Source: Methanolobus sp. | GTDB taxonomy: Archaea > Halobacteriota > Methanosarcinia > Methanosarcinales > Methanosarcinaceae | Direction of reading: 5' to 3' | Length of the DNA stretch: 64,000 nt | NCBI RefSeq assembly: GCF_016278385.1 | Contig: NZ_JADQBY010000014.1 | Coordinates: forward strand, 124,001-188,000 | In this document: piece by piece, positions 20,501 through 27,945 of the stretch | Numbering within the stretch: position 1 is the first letter of the stretch | How the letters are laid out: each line of letters starts with the position of its first letter | Notes under the pieces: generated by a model | What the model saw: only the letters and a program-made list of their open reading frames with translations | The model's database searches: none | Told to the model about the DNA's origin: nothing | Position numbers and translations under genes: made by a program

Positions 20501-20532
20501 TCAGGCCAATGGGAAGAATAACTATCAGCTAA
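14578..20532 (+). CDS. Giant secreted protein with Ig-like, vWA and propeller-like repeats
   Basis: Predicted surface or secreted protein of 1984 residues. A signal peptide (about 1-23) is followed by Thr/Asn/Ser-rich invasin-like Ig domains to about 590. A von Willebrand A domain (about 618-795) has MIDAS motif DRSGS at 625-629 and VVLTDGNTNAG. A second MIDAS-like strand AMLVLDRSGSMDP (DRSGS 603-607) precedes it. A region around 960-1065 (LDWEDDANELHLQLTSPSG) resembles a proprotein-convertase P-like beta-sandwich. Seven W-[DN]-[GA]-x-x-W motifs between about 1257 and 1576 suggest a propeller-like fold. From about 1619, a vWA-like segment (TAIDEG, IVIMSDGLDNAG) lacks its own first strand and MIDAS. 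A cohesive beta-rich tail ends without a membrane helix. Asn-x-Ser/Thr sites are abundant. Adhesion is plausible but unproven. Confidence 0.88.
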   Translation: MKLLKKSINISLILLFFSISASALDVEFLTTDLQSNAGVPVNISVLVTYTGNSTPVNNTLVNFTADLGILSPSFRYTNSSGIAEVLLNSTIAGTAHLNASAGSAYNLTDVTFVPLEITSLPAESNYSVNAAGNLTNITFYPIDIFGNINSSEAISLNIIINDRFGILLHDIDLSVTVGNVKLLEANKTDSSQSYINDSVNGAVLQINSTIAGSIYINSTAGSASNSTYLQIIPASPGLMRVSYDADYTVNTSSNVNVIVYDQYSNPIENAYVKFNASSPANTNYNSPITYNSASVNVNGGLTDVDGQLHNVFTTDKRSGDNIVSIGVANSSFQHNITITGIADSIDELFLTHSPEYAIANNMDYYTLSARPVDQFKNPILPTISNIKKQVRFTSSSGSVLVPLNSQGSAKIKVGPTPYVESLSITATYRNESGYTSFTNSTELNFTADELDSLDLYAVPNMVLDYTQNGNHNSTITLVALDQWGHSLPDIPVTLNNTNTTVGTLRVDGIGLTDYINASTDSDGRLYATFTGNISGNSSIIATSGNFSLLTNVTVKDEPFLSISITVDPPSVDSGSLVNVTTVISVEGELPIVRPAASAMLVLDRSGSMDPDYYAGNPLDVVLVMDRSGSMSGTPIADAKIAAKEFVDHLASNAEVGLVSFAGTSSTDLGLTHLDSYTNTSLAHNAIDAIVDGGSTAMGEGMGDANDMLINDGRSIAKRAMVVLTDGNTNAGEDQQGDSAINNALDNGIVIYTIGLGNNLDESLLMHIASETGGKYYNAPTSSELKGIYASIAQELSDYDAVDVEFGVDGFTPYDYIFHDSLEMDSPLDEDSVILKFEGYDLDTVFNAGSQFGGANAGECLVQVNGANFTLIPSVNIPANNGKWVEYEYNMSGYLNPVSNNLTFYEYREYLNLSAYDNMGRNVGIFWNNYSIASNSSVFPLNGEPYVFSWDLPNTDSYNNTFVINETINDIKVQLDWEDDANELHLQLTSPSGHVYGTLNDSRGYYAESNTSEYIWIRPVFTTYPDDDVDAVEMGTWTVEVIGFGTGSEDFAISTYIDKKSATQLSSHAFTSSFDETRGDQAGLVLYSFEDLVLSNTQTSYVLDNSTWVGYFTAQEDGYYTFDISWDDGSLMDVNLYSGADIVASSSGTSSCEVSKTLTAGKTYHLDIVKGDNSLTDTQFTIEDSTTVLDNIMAAYYDASGDGSTPKFRTLEEGNSWSAEQYANHVGGWPYYLKLESNPLNSEVIMCTANDFLDLKAQVWDASSWSDVEVLSENLDSKPYLDASVDYYTRSFDIKYEQTSGDAIVVYMDMNISNSTPLYRVWDGSIWSSATAVEGFSPTGNGSIEWIQLATDPESDDMVLMTLDDAGHLYGSVWDGSSWDEFEELSINAGMDGYQCFDVVYEHDSGRAMVSWYDQSGSVKYRIWNGLNLWMPVKTLYSSTEHVYWIKMASNPNSDEILLATQDEYKDVHVTVWDGLSWEVPLEVELNVYELNRRSVDVAFEASGGEGIVVWGDNSYISKYRTWDGSAWSSEFSANNLGSGYTRWVQLTSIPETDEIFLMTSDGGHDINVQKWNGSSWVYIYEMEASSTRLFECFDLVIDDKENIVEDTPVVWNEWTASAESTFNNDSLTHLESVIDTMNADGLTAIDEGLFVANNELSSVEGNSTIVIMSDGLDNAGYHSLLEEAYRARDNNSVIYTVGFGNDESEVDPMLEEIAIITGGEYYFAPNSSVLKDIFRGIAAQITNFSTSGTAMNIDIPYNYVTPLSVAKTTYISGSSNSTIGNESYFEVPKAPSTGNAEPSITSLSDRTRLQWYLPNMDSGDKWGVWYQLRIEGVGYIPVIMPTSSVTYTDLSSEVVNVIIPASGGTSVGGGFGNISSYLLGTFNMAPDRSIVFVDNTTSIQLSVKDTNGDNSAAYVHLYTDVGYFGNYENPINVTVVGSDNVDFTSAVASKAHITAYAYNLNNASDVIGAWDMIAVRPMGRITIS

Positions 20533-20538
20533 GAACAG

Positions 20539-20580
20539 ATGCTTCGGGCTATGTTCGAAGCATTGATTTTTCCTTTTTTG
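20539..20580 (+). terminator. Terminator after the vWA giant
   Basis: ATGCTTCG (20539-20546) and CGAAGCAT (20556-20563) form a perfect 8-pair stem with a 9-base loop, followed by a T-rich tail. It starts seven bases past the stop codon. Confidence 0.75.
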
Positions 20581-21002
20581 ATTAGAATTTGTTTTATCAG
20601 GTCCTTCTTTTTTGTTTTATCTTTATATTGAAAAAGAGATTGTAGGCGTCTTATAGAATATTTGACATAAGCTCTGATATGTATCTTTATATGGTGTGGC
20701 CTTACATGAAATAATTGTTCAATGAATTGAACCGCCGGTAAAAGCTATGAATGCAGACTAGCTATGTATAATTTTCACATAAATGGAAGTGTGCGCCTTG
20801 TTTTAGGAAGCACTCTTCATATTTGACTTATTGAGATGAAGGGATCTTAGCAGATCCACTATCATTTATTTGTAAAACACGAAATGCAGGGCATTTTATG
20901 TTGTTTGCAAATCCCTATTTAGTTCCGGTGTTAATACCGGTCATTCAGAAATAATAAAAAAGAGAAACACCTATTGATATGTTTATCAATGGATTATTTA
21001 TT
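20581..21002. other. Intergenic region with several short hairpins
   Basis: About 420 bases without a convincing gene. Short perfect stems are GGATCT-TAGC-AGATCC (20842-20857) and CCGGT-GTTAAT-ACCGG (20925-20940). A looser pairing joins GAAGTG near 20785 to CACTCTTC near 20813. TATA-like sequence lies around 20650-20695. It may encode a structured RNA or simply hold 3' signals of the convergent genes. Confidence 0.3.
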
Positions 21003-21743
21003 TTAGTCAATATCTACATCTACAATATGCCTGCTAAGAATCAACATTGTGTTGTTCTTCTGAGCAGTGACAGATGATCCATTAGAAGGGGATATTATTG
21101 TAAAGCCAGCTTCTTCTAAGTACTGCTCCCATTTAGGGGCATTGATACTGTTAATCTCGACCTCAACATATGGAACAGTGCCAGTACTCTTTTCCAGAGA
21201 ACTCGAGTTATGTTTTAAGGTAAGTGTGGTTATTCCCTTTCCTGATACGTAGGAGTATCCATTAACTGAGATAAGTCCTATGGTGGTTACGTTGGTACCA
21301 TCAATTTCTGTAATGTATATAGGAGGTTCTGATACCATAACCGTGGCATCACGCTGGTATGTTTTAAAGACCCCTCCCATCTCATAAGCAATGGTCTTAC
21401 CATCTTTTTCAAAGACTATTTCTCCAGTGGGTATAAGCAACGGCGGATTGATGCCATCATCGATAGTGATGGATGATTCGTTACTTACTGAAACTGAAGA
21501 GCTCATAAGATTGATCTTGAGCTCCTTTACAGGTGTCTGGTCAAAAGCGACCCTATTCATATTGCTTTGAAGTACAATGAAACTCTGTTCTGCACTTTCG
21601 AATATATTAGCATCGATGTTTGACTGCAATGCCGGGTATCCTATGGCGTAGATAACGCCCATTGAAAGCGTAACGATTGCAAACAGCAGGATGTATCCAA
21701 GTGTTTCGGAAACGGCTGCTTCTTTTCTATTTTCTTGATTCAT
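21003..21743 (-). CDS. Pilin-like membrane-anchored protein (DUF7289-like), last gene of operon A
   Basis: A 246-residue protein with a short polar N-terminus (MNQENRKEAA) followed by one long hydrophobic helix starting VSETLGYILLFAIV, then an extracytoplasmic beta-rich domain. The layout and the FESAEQSFIVLQSNMNRVAF region match two proteins of the neighbouring operon B (24294-25778 and 25802-26584). I associate this type with the archaeal family DUF7289. Ala before Val at the helix edge resembles a prepilin-peptidase junction. ATG 21743 is chosen because the longer frame runs through the preceding gene; the overlap with that gene is then 17 bases. Function unknown; a minor pilin or pseudopilin role is inferred. 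Confidence 0.75.
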   Translation of the reverse strand: MNQENRKEAAVSETLGYILLFAIVTLSMGVIYAIGYPALQSNIDANIFESAEQSFIVLQSNMNRVAFDQTPVKELKINLMSSSVSVSNESSITIDDGINPPLLIPTGEIVFEKDGKTIAYEMGGVFKTYQRDATVMVSEPPIYITEIDGTNVTTIGLISVNGYSYVSGKGITTLTLKHNSSSLEKSTGTVPYVEVEINSINAPKWEQYLEEAGFTIISPSNGSSVTAQKNNTMLILSRHIVDVDID

Positions 21744-22170
21744 AGCTGATCTTGTGGTTTGTGGAACTGCTTGATGCAGTACCGTTGATCGGCATTGTCG
21801 TAGCAATTCCGCCGATTGTTACTCTTACTTTCTTTCCGGATGATGGCGAGATGACCTCAATTATCTGATCAGTAAATGCGACATCCGCATCGATTATGTA
21901 TGTCTCTCTGCCTGCTTTTGCAGGTATTCTATATTCGGTATCAATGTATCCATTGTCAGGAAGAATGAGGTACATATCAGTAATCATGGTGCTCATCATG
22001 TTCCCAACATCGCTCATTTCGCGCTCCATCACAACGTCATTTGGAGTGTCGAGGAAGACTGCATCGGAGTTAATGGTTATTATCATGAAAAAACCAACAC
22101 AAATAAGAGAGATCAATATGTATTCGATTATAACCGATACTCCCTCTTCGTTTTCAATTAATCTTTTCAT
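21727..22170 (-). CDS. Pilin-like membrane-anchored protein, operon A gene 4
   Basis: A 147-residue protein: MKRLIENEEG, then a hydrophobic helix VSVIIEYILISLICVGFFMI, then about 110 residues of predicted beta structure. It is the positional and structural counterpart of the operon B protein at 26600-27079. Both carry a V-S-x-x-I helix start, a 'VMRDE/VMEREMSDVG' region and a YRI/YKI-P strand. It overlaps the previous gene by four bases (ATGA), so translation is probably coupled. It ends in TAG. It resembles haloarchaeal proteins annotated only as DUF7266-like; no function is established. Confidence 0.75.
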   Translation of the reverse strand: MKRLIENEEGVSVIIEYILISLICVGFFMIITINSDAVFLDTPNDVVMEREMSDVGNMMSTMITDMYLILPDNGYIDTEYRIPAKAGRETYIIDADVAFTDQIIEVISPSSGKKVRVTIGGIATTMPINGTASSSSTNHKISYESRK

Positions 22171-22634
22171 TTTGTCACCCTAATAACCTCAGGTTCTGAT
22201 ACGTAATGGGTACTGCCATCGTTATAGGTTAAATTTACAAAAATTACATCTATGTCACTATTATTATTGTAGGTACCATTATTGGAATTGATAGAAACCA
22301 ACGATATATCAACAGTTTCCCCGTGGGCTGCATAGAGGGTTTCCATCTGTGTGCTGTAATTATCAAACAATTGCTCAAAGATCACAGGTACTGTATTGTT
22401 GGTTGAGTTATTTATCTCAAATGAAAGGCTCTTTAATATCTCTGCATTGTCTCTCGTATGAGAATTCAATTCACGGATGTTCTCTTTTGGGAACTCAAGT
22501 ACAGCATTTGATGAGTGGTATCCTGCTATTAGTGCCTGGTTAGCCAGCGCTGCAAGACCAATGAGTATAAGTGATAAGACCAGCCCGGAAAGAGCTATCC
22601 ACTGTCCCCTTGTATCTTTTTTCAGACTTTCCAT
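22167..22634 (-). CDS. Pilin-like membrane-anchored protein, operon A gene 3
   Basis: A 155-residue protein beginning MESLKKDTRG, followed by the hydrophobic helix QWIALSGLVLSLILIGLAAL and a mostly polar extracytoplasmic part rich in Asn/Ser/Thr. Arg-Gly before Gln matches a prepilin-type processing site. The counterpart in operon B is at 27076-27945. The start ATG overlaps the end of gene 2 and is preceded by GAGGATGAC. No enzymatic motif is seen. Confidence 0.72.
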   Translation of the reverse strand: MESLKKDTRGQWIALSGLVLSLILIGLAALANQALIAGYHSSNAVLEFPKENIRELNSHTRDNAEILKSLSFEINNSTNNTVPVIFEQLFDNYSTQMETLYAAHGETVDISLVSINSNNGTYNNNSDIDVIFVNLTYNDGSTHYVSEPEVIRVTK

Positions 22635-23140
22635 GTTGTCATCCTCACTTCAACCACTTTTATTTCATCATCTGCAAGATTCCACCCGCCACCCATAGTT
22701 TTTACAGTCTCGTTCGTGAGTGTTACATAATGCCTGACAACAACTGCATTATCTGCCGGTTGTCCATGAATTATTACTTTTTTAACGGTCAGGTTCCCAT
22801 TTCGAGTGTAAGCAAAATTCACATTGTATAGTATCTCAGGCATAAGGTTTGAGATACTGTTATCAAGAATCTCCAGATTATTCGTAGGATAACTGGCTTC
22901 TGTTGTTGTGTCCCAGCTTGCAACACACTCAGTCAGGTTATTACGAATAATTGATGTTTGAGGTGCAATGTCGATTACCTTTAGTGTATCTGAACCAATT
23001 TGTTCCAGTTGAACATCTATTGCCAGTTCATTCTGGGGAGTTACTATCGCAGTACTCTGTGTGATCATAAGCACTGTCATCGTCATTAATATTGCAGCAA
23101 GCAGTCCCTCCATGGTATGTAATTGTGCTTTATCGTTCAA
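22622..23140 (-). CDS. Pilin-like membrane-anchored protein (DUF7288-like), operon A gene 2
   Basis: A 172-residue protein with N-terminus LNDKA, helix QLHTMEGLLAAILMTMTVLMI, then an extracytoplasmic domain that includes DNAVVVRHYVTL and ends VKVVEVRMTTWKV. The disrupted operon B gene at 27942-28550 is its clear paralogue (QMHTLEALMASMI, DNAVIISKKVYL, VNVKMTLWRM). TTG at 23140 is chosen: GGAGGT lies six bases upstream and the TTG overlaps the preceding stop as TTGA, like other junctions here. GTG at 23146 is in frame but would abut the ribosome site. Confidence 0.75.
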   Translation of the reverse strand: MNDKAQLHTMEGLLAAILMTMTVLMITQSTAIVTPQNELAIDVQLEQIGSDTLKVIDIAPQTSIIRNNLTECVASWDTTTEASYPTNNLEILDNSISNLMPEILYNVNFAYTRNGNLTVKKVIIHGQPADNAVVVRHYVTLTNETVKTMGGGWNLADDEIKVVEVRMTTWKV

Positions 23141-24114
23141 TTCCACACCTCCACCGTCAGGTAGGCTGGTTCGTAATATGTAGTAAGTACGTCCTGATAT
23201 TCCGGGACAGGTAATGAAGTTGGTCCAAATTCGATATCCTTAAACTGGAATTCCAGTTGATATGTCTGGCTCCCGGTTAAAATTCCCTGGTATATTACAA
23301 ATGCGACTACGTCATCGTTGTCTATTTTTCCGGTAGTTCCAATAATTTCGATAGTGCCGTTAGGGGATATTTTATAGGCTAAATAATCAGATACCTCACT
23401 AAGGGGTGCCCCATCCAGCCGTAGCTTTTTGAAACCTGGGTCTCCACCAGTTATATTAAAATTACTAATATACAGTGTAACCTCCTCATTCAACGGGCCT
23501 GTGATGTCAATTAATGGGTATTCTTCCTGATTAGCAGCCTTCATGGGAAGTTCTTCTCCGCTGAAGTCTGCTATAGTTCCGGTTTCAACTAACACTATGC
23601 GTGTAATCTTTGACGTTTCTCTGTCATATGGGACAGTTTCTCCTAAAAGCACAGGAGTGTTATTCAGGACAAGAGGTGCATTATTTTTTGTGATGGATAT
23701 ATTGTATCCATAGGAAAAATGTGTGTTATCCACTTGATTATATAATCCGAGTGTCTCTGTCAGATCATTCTCATTCAGAAGCATCAATTGAGTGGTCTTG
23801 TTTTTTGATAGTATGTTGGGACTATTTGTAAGTCTGGAGGTAGGATCATCATCTACGGCAAGTCCGATTCTCTCTATGTTGTCGGTTGGATGTGATTCCC
23901 AATCTGTTCCACTACTTGTATTGTTTCCCCACCATCCAGTGTCCTCGACAAGGATAGTGGCTGTACGGTATGCTGTATAATCCAGACTGCCTTCTCTCGC
24001 TGATCCGGCCATGGACATGCCCGGAATGAACTGCACAGTGAAAATAAGGGCAATAAGGAATAATGATATCCCTAGTAGAAAGTCGATTGCAATTTGTCCC
24101 CTGTCGTCAACCAT
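23137..24114 (-). CDS. Pilin-like membrane-anchored protein (DUF7287-like), operon A gene 1
   Basis: A 325-residue protein: MVDDRG, then helix QIAIDFLLGISLFLIALIF ending at a PGM motif, then a conserved YRTATILVEDTGWW stretch and a long beta-rich extracytoplasmic part. The first 65 residues parallel the first gene of operon B (QITIDYLISVTIFLFAIVF, DRTATVLVEKL). Gly before Gln, with an acidic residue at position +5, matches the type IV pilin rule. It is first in the operon, with AT-rich promoter-like sequence in the 179-base gap upstream. Function unknown. Confidence 0.77.
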   Translation of the reverse strand: MVDDRGQIAIDFLLGISLFLIALIFTVQFIPGMSMAGSAREGSLDYTAYRTATILVEDTGWWGNNTSSGTDWESHPTDNIERIGLAVDDDPTSRLTNSPNILSKNKTTQLMLLNENDLTETLGLYNQVDNTHFSYGYNISITKNNAPLVLNNTPVLLGETVPYDRETSKITRIVLVETGTIADFSGEELPMKAANQEEYPLIDITGPLNEEVTLYISNFNITGGDPGFKKLRLDGAPLSEVSDYLAYKISPNGTIEIIGTTGKIDNDDVVAFVIYQGILTGSQTYQLEFQFKDIEFGPTSLPVPEYQDVLTTYYEPAYLTVEVWN

Positions 24115-24293
24115 CTTGTGAATATATAGTATGCTTAATATAAAAACATTTGTTAAAATTGTGTTTATATAGTGTTGCAGATTCTCAATGATTATTCGAA
24201 TTGTATATCAGCCAAATAATATAATTGAAAAAGTTTAAAAATAAAAGAATGATACACATATAATGGTGCTTTGTGCAAACATACTCATATTCT

Positions 24294-25778
24294 TTAATTC
24301 AAAGTTGCTGTCAGATCATTTCTGCTCACATGCAGATATGTTATACTTCCCGGCATTCCATCATAATATAACGTGATGGTTGATTCATCATAGTCCACAG
24401 GATCAGATCCTCCTCCATTGCCGTTTCCTCCGTATCCAGGATGGTTCAGGTTGAACACCACAGATCCGTCCATTGTTATGAGTTTCATGTAGTGCTGGGT
24501 AAGATTATAGAGTGATGTCGTATCTCCATCTTCAAAGTTCATATCCGGTCCAGTACCGACAGAACTGCTGTTATTCCAGGAGAAATCACTGCTTTCATCA
24601 TATTCAAATATGAAAGTCTGGTCTAAAAGTTCAACAACAGATGCTGCATCGTCCTGTGTACCATTGATAAGGAAATATCCTTGTCCATCCCATGTTTCCA
24701 CACCTCCTCCTGGTGCAATATCTTCATAAAGAACATCCATTAGAAGTTTGTTCTGTCCTCCTTTCTTTTGCAGGGTATAAGTGAGGGACCTTGTGCCGGA
24801 ACTTGCAGTAATCTTATAATTACTTGGATTGAGTCCGGCATTTCCCCTTGCTTCAAGATCAAAGGAGAAATTGTATATGGGTGCAGGATTATTCTGGTTC
24901 ACTGCTCCGACTTTAAAATTCTGTTTAAGTGAATCCTTTCCCATGGCAGGAATAACTTCCAGTTCAATGACAGCAGTCTGATTTGCATCATCTGTTGTGG
25001 CACTGGCATACGCAAGGGAATTCGCATAATCTGCCCATGCAGTGTAGAATTCACTTTTGATATAGATAATAACTTTATCTGAAGTAAGGGGATTTGTTCT
25101 GTTTGCATTTGAACTGGGGTCTGGATAAAGGACAGTAGGCATGTTATCTGAACTGACTGTAACAGCAACATCGGATACACCTGTTGATACGGCATCCCCT
25201 TCTATCCTCATTATGGGAAGTGTCAGGGTTTCCCCATTGTAATGTAATTCAGGAGGCGATATCATTATGGATTTTCCGTTAGGGTATTTTGACCATACGC
25301 CTCCGCCTTCATATCCGATTATACGGTCCTCATTTGTGAAAACAATACTTCCCATAGATGAATTGAATTCATTCATACCAATATTGGTGACATAACTATC
25401 CCATGATTTCCAGTTGTGTTTTTTATCTTCAAAGCCACCACTGCCACTATACCATGGAGCATCAATATCAACTGAGATGACAACAATTTTACTATTCTCA
25501 TATGAGGTGTTGTCTCCTTTGACTATAATATCTCCATCCATCATTGAAAATGAAGTTGTCTGACTTGGTGATTCTCCAAGTGCGACCTTACTTGTTCTTG
25601 AGTCGAATATAGTGAAGGCCTGTTCAACTTTCTGTGCATTCGCCATGTCTTCCATTTTATAGAGAGTAGGAACCCCGTAAAGAAAGATCACACTTATAGA
25701 TGTAATCGTAAGTGCAAGTATTGCTACCATTCCTATAATCGCCGATACGGCATTTTCAGATTGAATTAACTTTTTCAT
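24294..25778 (-). CDS. Large pilin-like membrane-anchored protein (DUF7289-like), operon B gene 6
   Basis: A 494-residue protein: MKKLIQSENA, helix VSAIIGMVAILALTITSISV, then a conserved EQAFTIFDSRTSKVALGESP segment and a long extracytoplasmic region. It ends with a Gly-rich patch (YGGNGNGGGSDP) and a short beta tail. It is nearly twice as long as its relatives at 25802-26584 and 21003-21743, which share the helix and the 'SF-VL-P-KVA-G-P' region. ATG 25778 is preferred over GTG 25787 because GGGTGG lies five bases before the ATG. It has no counterpart in operon A, so it is an addition to operon B or a loss from A. Confidence 0.75.
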   Translation of the reverse strand: MKKLIQSENAVSAIIGMVAILALTITSISVIFLYGVPTLYKMEDMANAQKVEQAFTIFDSRTSKVALGESPSQTTSFSMMDGDIIVKGDNTSYENSKIVVISVDIDAPWYSGSGGFEDKKHNWKSWDSYVTNIGMNEFNSSMGSIVFTNEDRIIGYEGGGVWSKYPNGKSIMISPPELHYNGETLTLPIMRIEGDAVSTGVSDVAVTVSSDNMPTVLYPDPSSNANRTNPLTSDKVIIYIKSEFYTAWADYANSLAYASATTDDANQTAVIELEVIPAMGKDSLKQNFKVGAVNQNNPAPIYNFSFDLEARGNAGLNPSNYKITASSGTRSLTYTLQKKGGQNKLLMDVLYEDIAPGGGVETWDGQGYFLINGTQDDAASVVELLDQTFIFEYDESSDFSWNNSSSVGTGPDMNFEDGDTTSLYNLTQHYMKLITMDGSVVFNLNHPGYGGNGNGGGSDPVDYDESTITLYYDGMPGSITYLHVSRNDLTATLN

Positions 25779-25801
25779 GCTGGCCACCCATTAACCCTTT
25801 T

Positions 25802-26584
25802 TTATTCCACAGTCACACTCATAGGGGATACTGTTATGAATACATCTATGTTATTCGGGGTGTAATCCTTCTCCATAATAATGGTTTTAGTGCTGTCATT
25901 AATGTTTTTGACCTGCATCCCGACTGATTCATTCAGATATTTTTCCCATGCCCTGTAGTACTCGCTGGAAAGTGTTATTTCCACGTTCGATACGTTCTCA
26001 TACATCTCAACTGAAAGCTGCCCACCATCTGATATAACTCTGATAAGTCCGGAACCTGAGATTGCTCTGGTTCCGGTTATTGTCACTATAGGTATGATCA
26101 GGGAATCATCGCCATATGCAAAGATCGGTTCTGATATCATTACAGATTCTCCCATGGGATACTTTGCCCATGCTCCTGTATTCTCATAGGCTATTGAGGT
26201 ATCTGCATATTCATTTTCTATCATGCGCAATTGTCTTTCAAAAGGAATGATATCCACTGAGGAATCAGTAGCATTCCAGACATCCATGGTGATATTCATG
26301 TAGCTGTTCCCACTGACAGAAACGGTACTCCCTCCATACATCTTCAGTTCTACTGATTGTGAAGGGGCTTTACCTGATGCGATCTTATTCATGTTTGGTG
26401 TAAGTACCGAAAAACTCTGCTTTATATTCTCAATGTGCCCGGATTCTTTCATATGCTCGACCAGGGGATAACCTGCAAGACCTATGATGCTGATTGCCAG
26501 GACCATTATTCCCAGTGTAATGCTAAAGTCCAGTATTTCCGAAACTGCATCATTGGAGTCAAGTAGTTTGTCTCTTCTTTTCAT
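25802..26584 (-). CDS. Pilin-like membrane-anchored protein (DUF7289-like), operon B gene 5
   Basis: A 260-residue protein: charged N-terminus MKRRDKLLDSNDA, helix VSEILDFSITLGIMVLAISI, then KQSFSVLTPNMNKIASGKAP and a beta-rich domain including AYENTGAWAKYPMGESVMIS. The same segment occurs in gene 6 (GYEGGGVWSKYPNGKSIMIS) and, weaker, in the last gene of operon A. All three therefore derive from one ancestor. It is 15 bases downstream of gene 4. Function unknown. Confidence 0.76.
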   Translation of the reverse strand: MKRRDKLLDSNDAVSEILDFSITLGIMVLAISIIGLAGYPLVEHMKESGHIENIKQSFSVLTPNMNKIASGKAPSQSVELKMYGGSTVSVSGNSYMNITMDVWNATDSSVDIIPFERQLRMIENEYADTSIAYENTGAWAKYPMGESVMISEPIFAYGDDSLIIPIVTITGTRAISGSGLIRVISDGGQLSVEMYENVSNVEITLSSEYYRAWEKYLNESVGMQVKNINDSTKTIIMEKDYTPNNIDVFITVSPMSVTVE

Positions 26585-26599
26585 TTTATTCCCTGCTCA

Positions 26600-27079
26600 T
26601 CAGGATATGATTATGGCCTCTGCTCCAGGATCGTATCTTATCACAAATTCTGCCTTGGGACTGTGTATTGTAGTTGAAAGAACGACAGTGTTTTCTGCAT
26701 AATATGGAACTTTTACTATGGTTCCACTTCTTTCTTCTGATATGAACACAATATCCCTGGTGCTATTTACAAACTCCACAGAATATGTTTTTCCTGCGAT
26801 TTTGTCTGGAAGTGATATCTTATATCGTAACTCTCCAACATCTGACCCGGAATCAACGGCAGTTCCTACCATAGTATCGATAGTTGCAATACGCACTGCA
26901 ATATCGTTTCCATGTATCTCGAATTCATCACGCATGACTGTTTCTTCAGCTTTGTCCATCAGAGAATAGAACGAGCTAAGCACTGTCATAAGTATAATAA
27001 CGGTTATTGAAAACGTGAGAATGAATCCTATAGTAATTGAAACTGCACTGTCATCCTCTCTGAAGTTATTTAATTTCAT
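26600..27079 (-). CDS. Pilin-like membrane-anchored protein, operon B gene 4
   Basis: A 159-residue protein: MKLNNFREDDSA, helix VSITIGFILTFSITVIILMTVL, then an extracytoplasmic domain with LRYKISLPDKIAGKTYSVEF. Counterpart of 21727-22170. The start has GGAGGG five bases upstream and overlaps the previous stop by four bases. Ala-Val at the helix edge again looks like a processing site. No catalytic motif is seen. Confidence 0.76.
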   Translation of the reverse strand: MKLNNFREDDSAVSITIGFILTFSITVIILMTVLSSFYSLMDKAEETVMRDEFEIHGNDIAVRIATIDTMVGTAVDSGSDVGELRYKISLPDKIAGKTYSVEFVNSTRDIVFISEERSGTIVKVPYYAENTVVLSTTIHSPKAEFVIRYDPGAEAIIIS

Positions 27080-27945
27080 ATAACCCTCCCTGGCAAAGAG
27101 ATTGGTAGGGTGCGGGCAATTTCCATTTCATAGGAATGCATTGTGATAGTAGGGTTTACTACCCAGAGTCTTGCAAATCTGTAATCCTCTCCATTTGTCA
27201 GATTACCTGAAAAGGTGCACCATCCGGCTGAATTACTTCCACCTATAACATTTATAGAGTAATTATTTCCTTCAGTATAGGACTGGAATTGGAATGTTGA
27301 AACGTCTCCTGTTATGTTGAATGAAGATATACCAGAAGCGGGGAATGAATCTGTATTTAATATTGCTGTAGCATTTGAAACATTAATCTGTATGGTTCCA
27401 CTTGAATTATAAATTTCAACGGACCATAGCAATCCTGTATTATTAGTTGCTGTTATCAAAAGGCTGTTAGAGCTGTTTTCAAGTGTATTATCATTGATTT
27501 CCAGTAGGAACATATCAGTTGTATTGACATTGCTGATAATTGTCCAATTGTCCCGGCCGCTGGCTAAACCGTTCTGGGTGAAATATGGTTCATATCGGGT
27601 ATTATTGTCAAAATTAAATGTGAATCCTGATATGGCAAAGTTTTTGGAAGCCATTATTTCATAAGATTGAAGTTGATTTTCAAATGTTGTGTTGTTGATA
27701 CTTCCTGATTCGGTTGCAGCTTTGTAGGCATCTTCATAAGCTTCAGTTGTCATCTGGATTGCATTTGCTATATCATAACGTGAGGTGTCTATGCTTGATT
27801 CTGAGGCGATGTTACTGGCATAGATTACATTATTCAGCATGATAGTAAGCACAACTATACCAACTCCTACTGCAAATCCTGCTATCAGGAGCAGTTGTGC
27901 ACTTTCATCAAGCGATCTTATTCCATCACGTTTCAATATTCTCAC
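27076..27945 (-). CDS. Pilin-like membrane-anchored protein, operon B gene 3
   Basis: A 289-residue protein: MRILKRDGIRSLDESA, helix QLLLIAGFAVGVGIVVLTIM, then an Asn/Ser/Thr-rich extracytoplasmic region with many Asn-x-Ser/Thr sites. It starts at GTG 27945, overlapping the stop of the disrupted gene 2 as GTGA, with GGAG just upstream. It is longer than its operon A counterpart (22167-22634), and the extracytoplasmic parts have diverged far. Function unknown. Confidence 0.74.
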   Translation of the reverse strand: MRILKRDGIRSLDESAQLLLIAGFAVGVGIVVLTIMLNNVIYASNIASESSIDTSRYDIANAIQMTTEAYEDAYKAATESGSINNTTFENQLQSYEIMASKNFAISGFTFNFDNNTRYEPYFTQNGLASGRDNWTIISNVNTTDMFLLEINDNTLENSSNSLLITATNNTGLLWSVEIYNSSGTIQINVSNATAILNTDSFPASGISSFNITGDVSTFQFQSYTEGNNYSINVIGGSNSAGWCTFSGNLTNGEDYRFARLWVVNPTITMHSYEMEIARTLPISLPGRVI

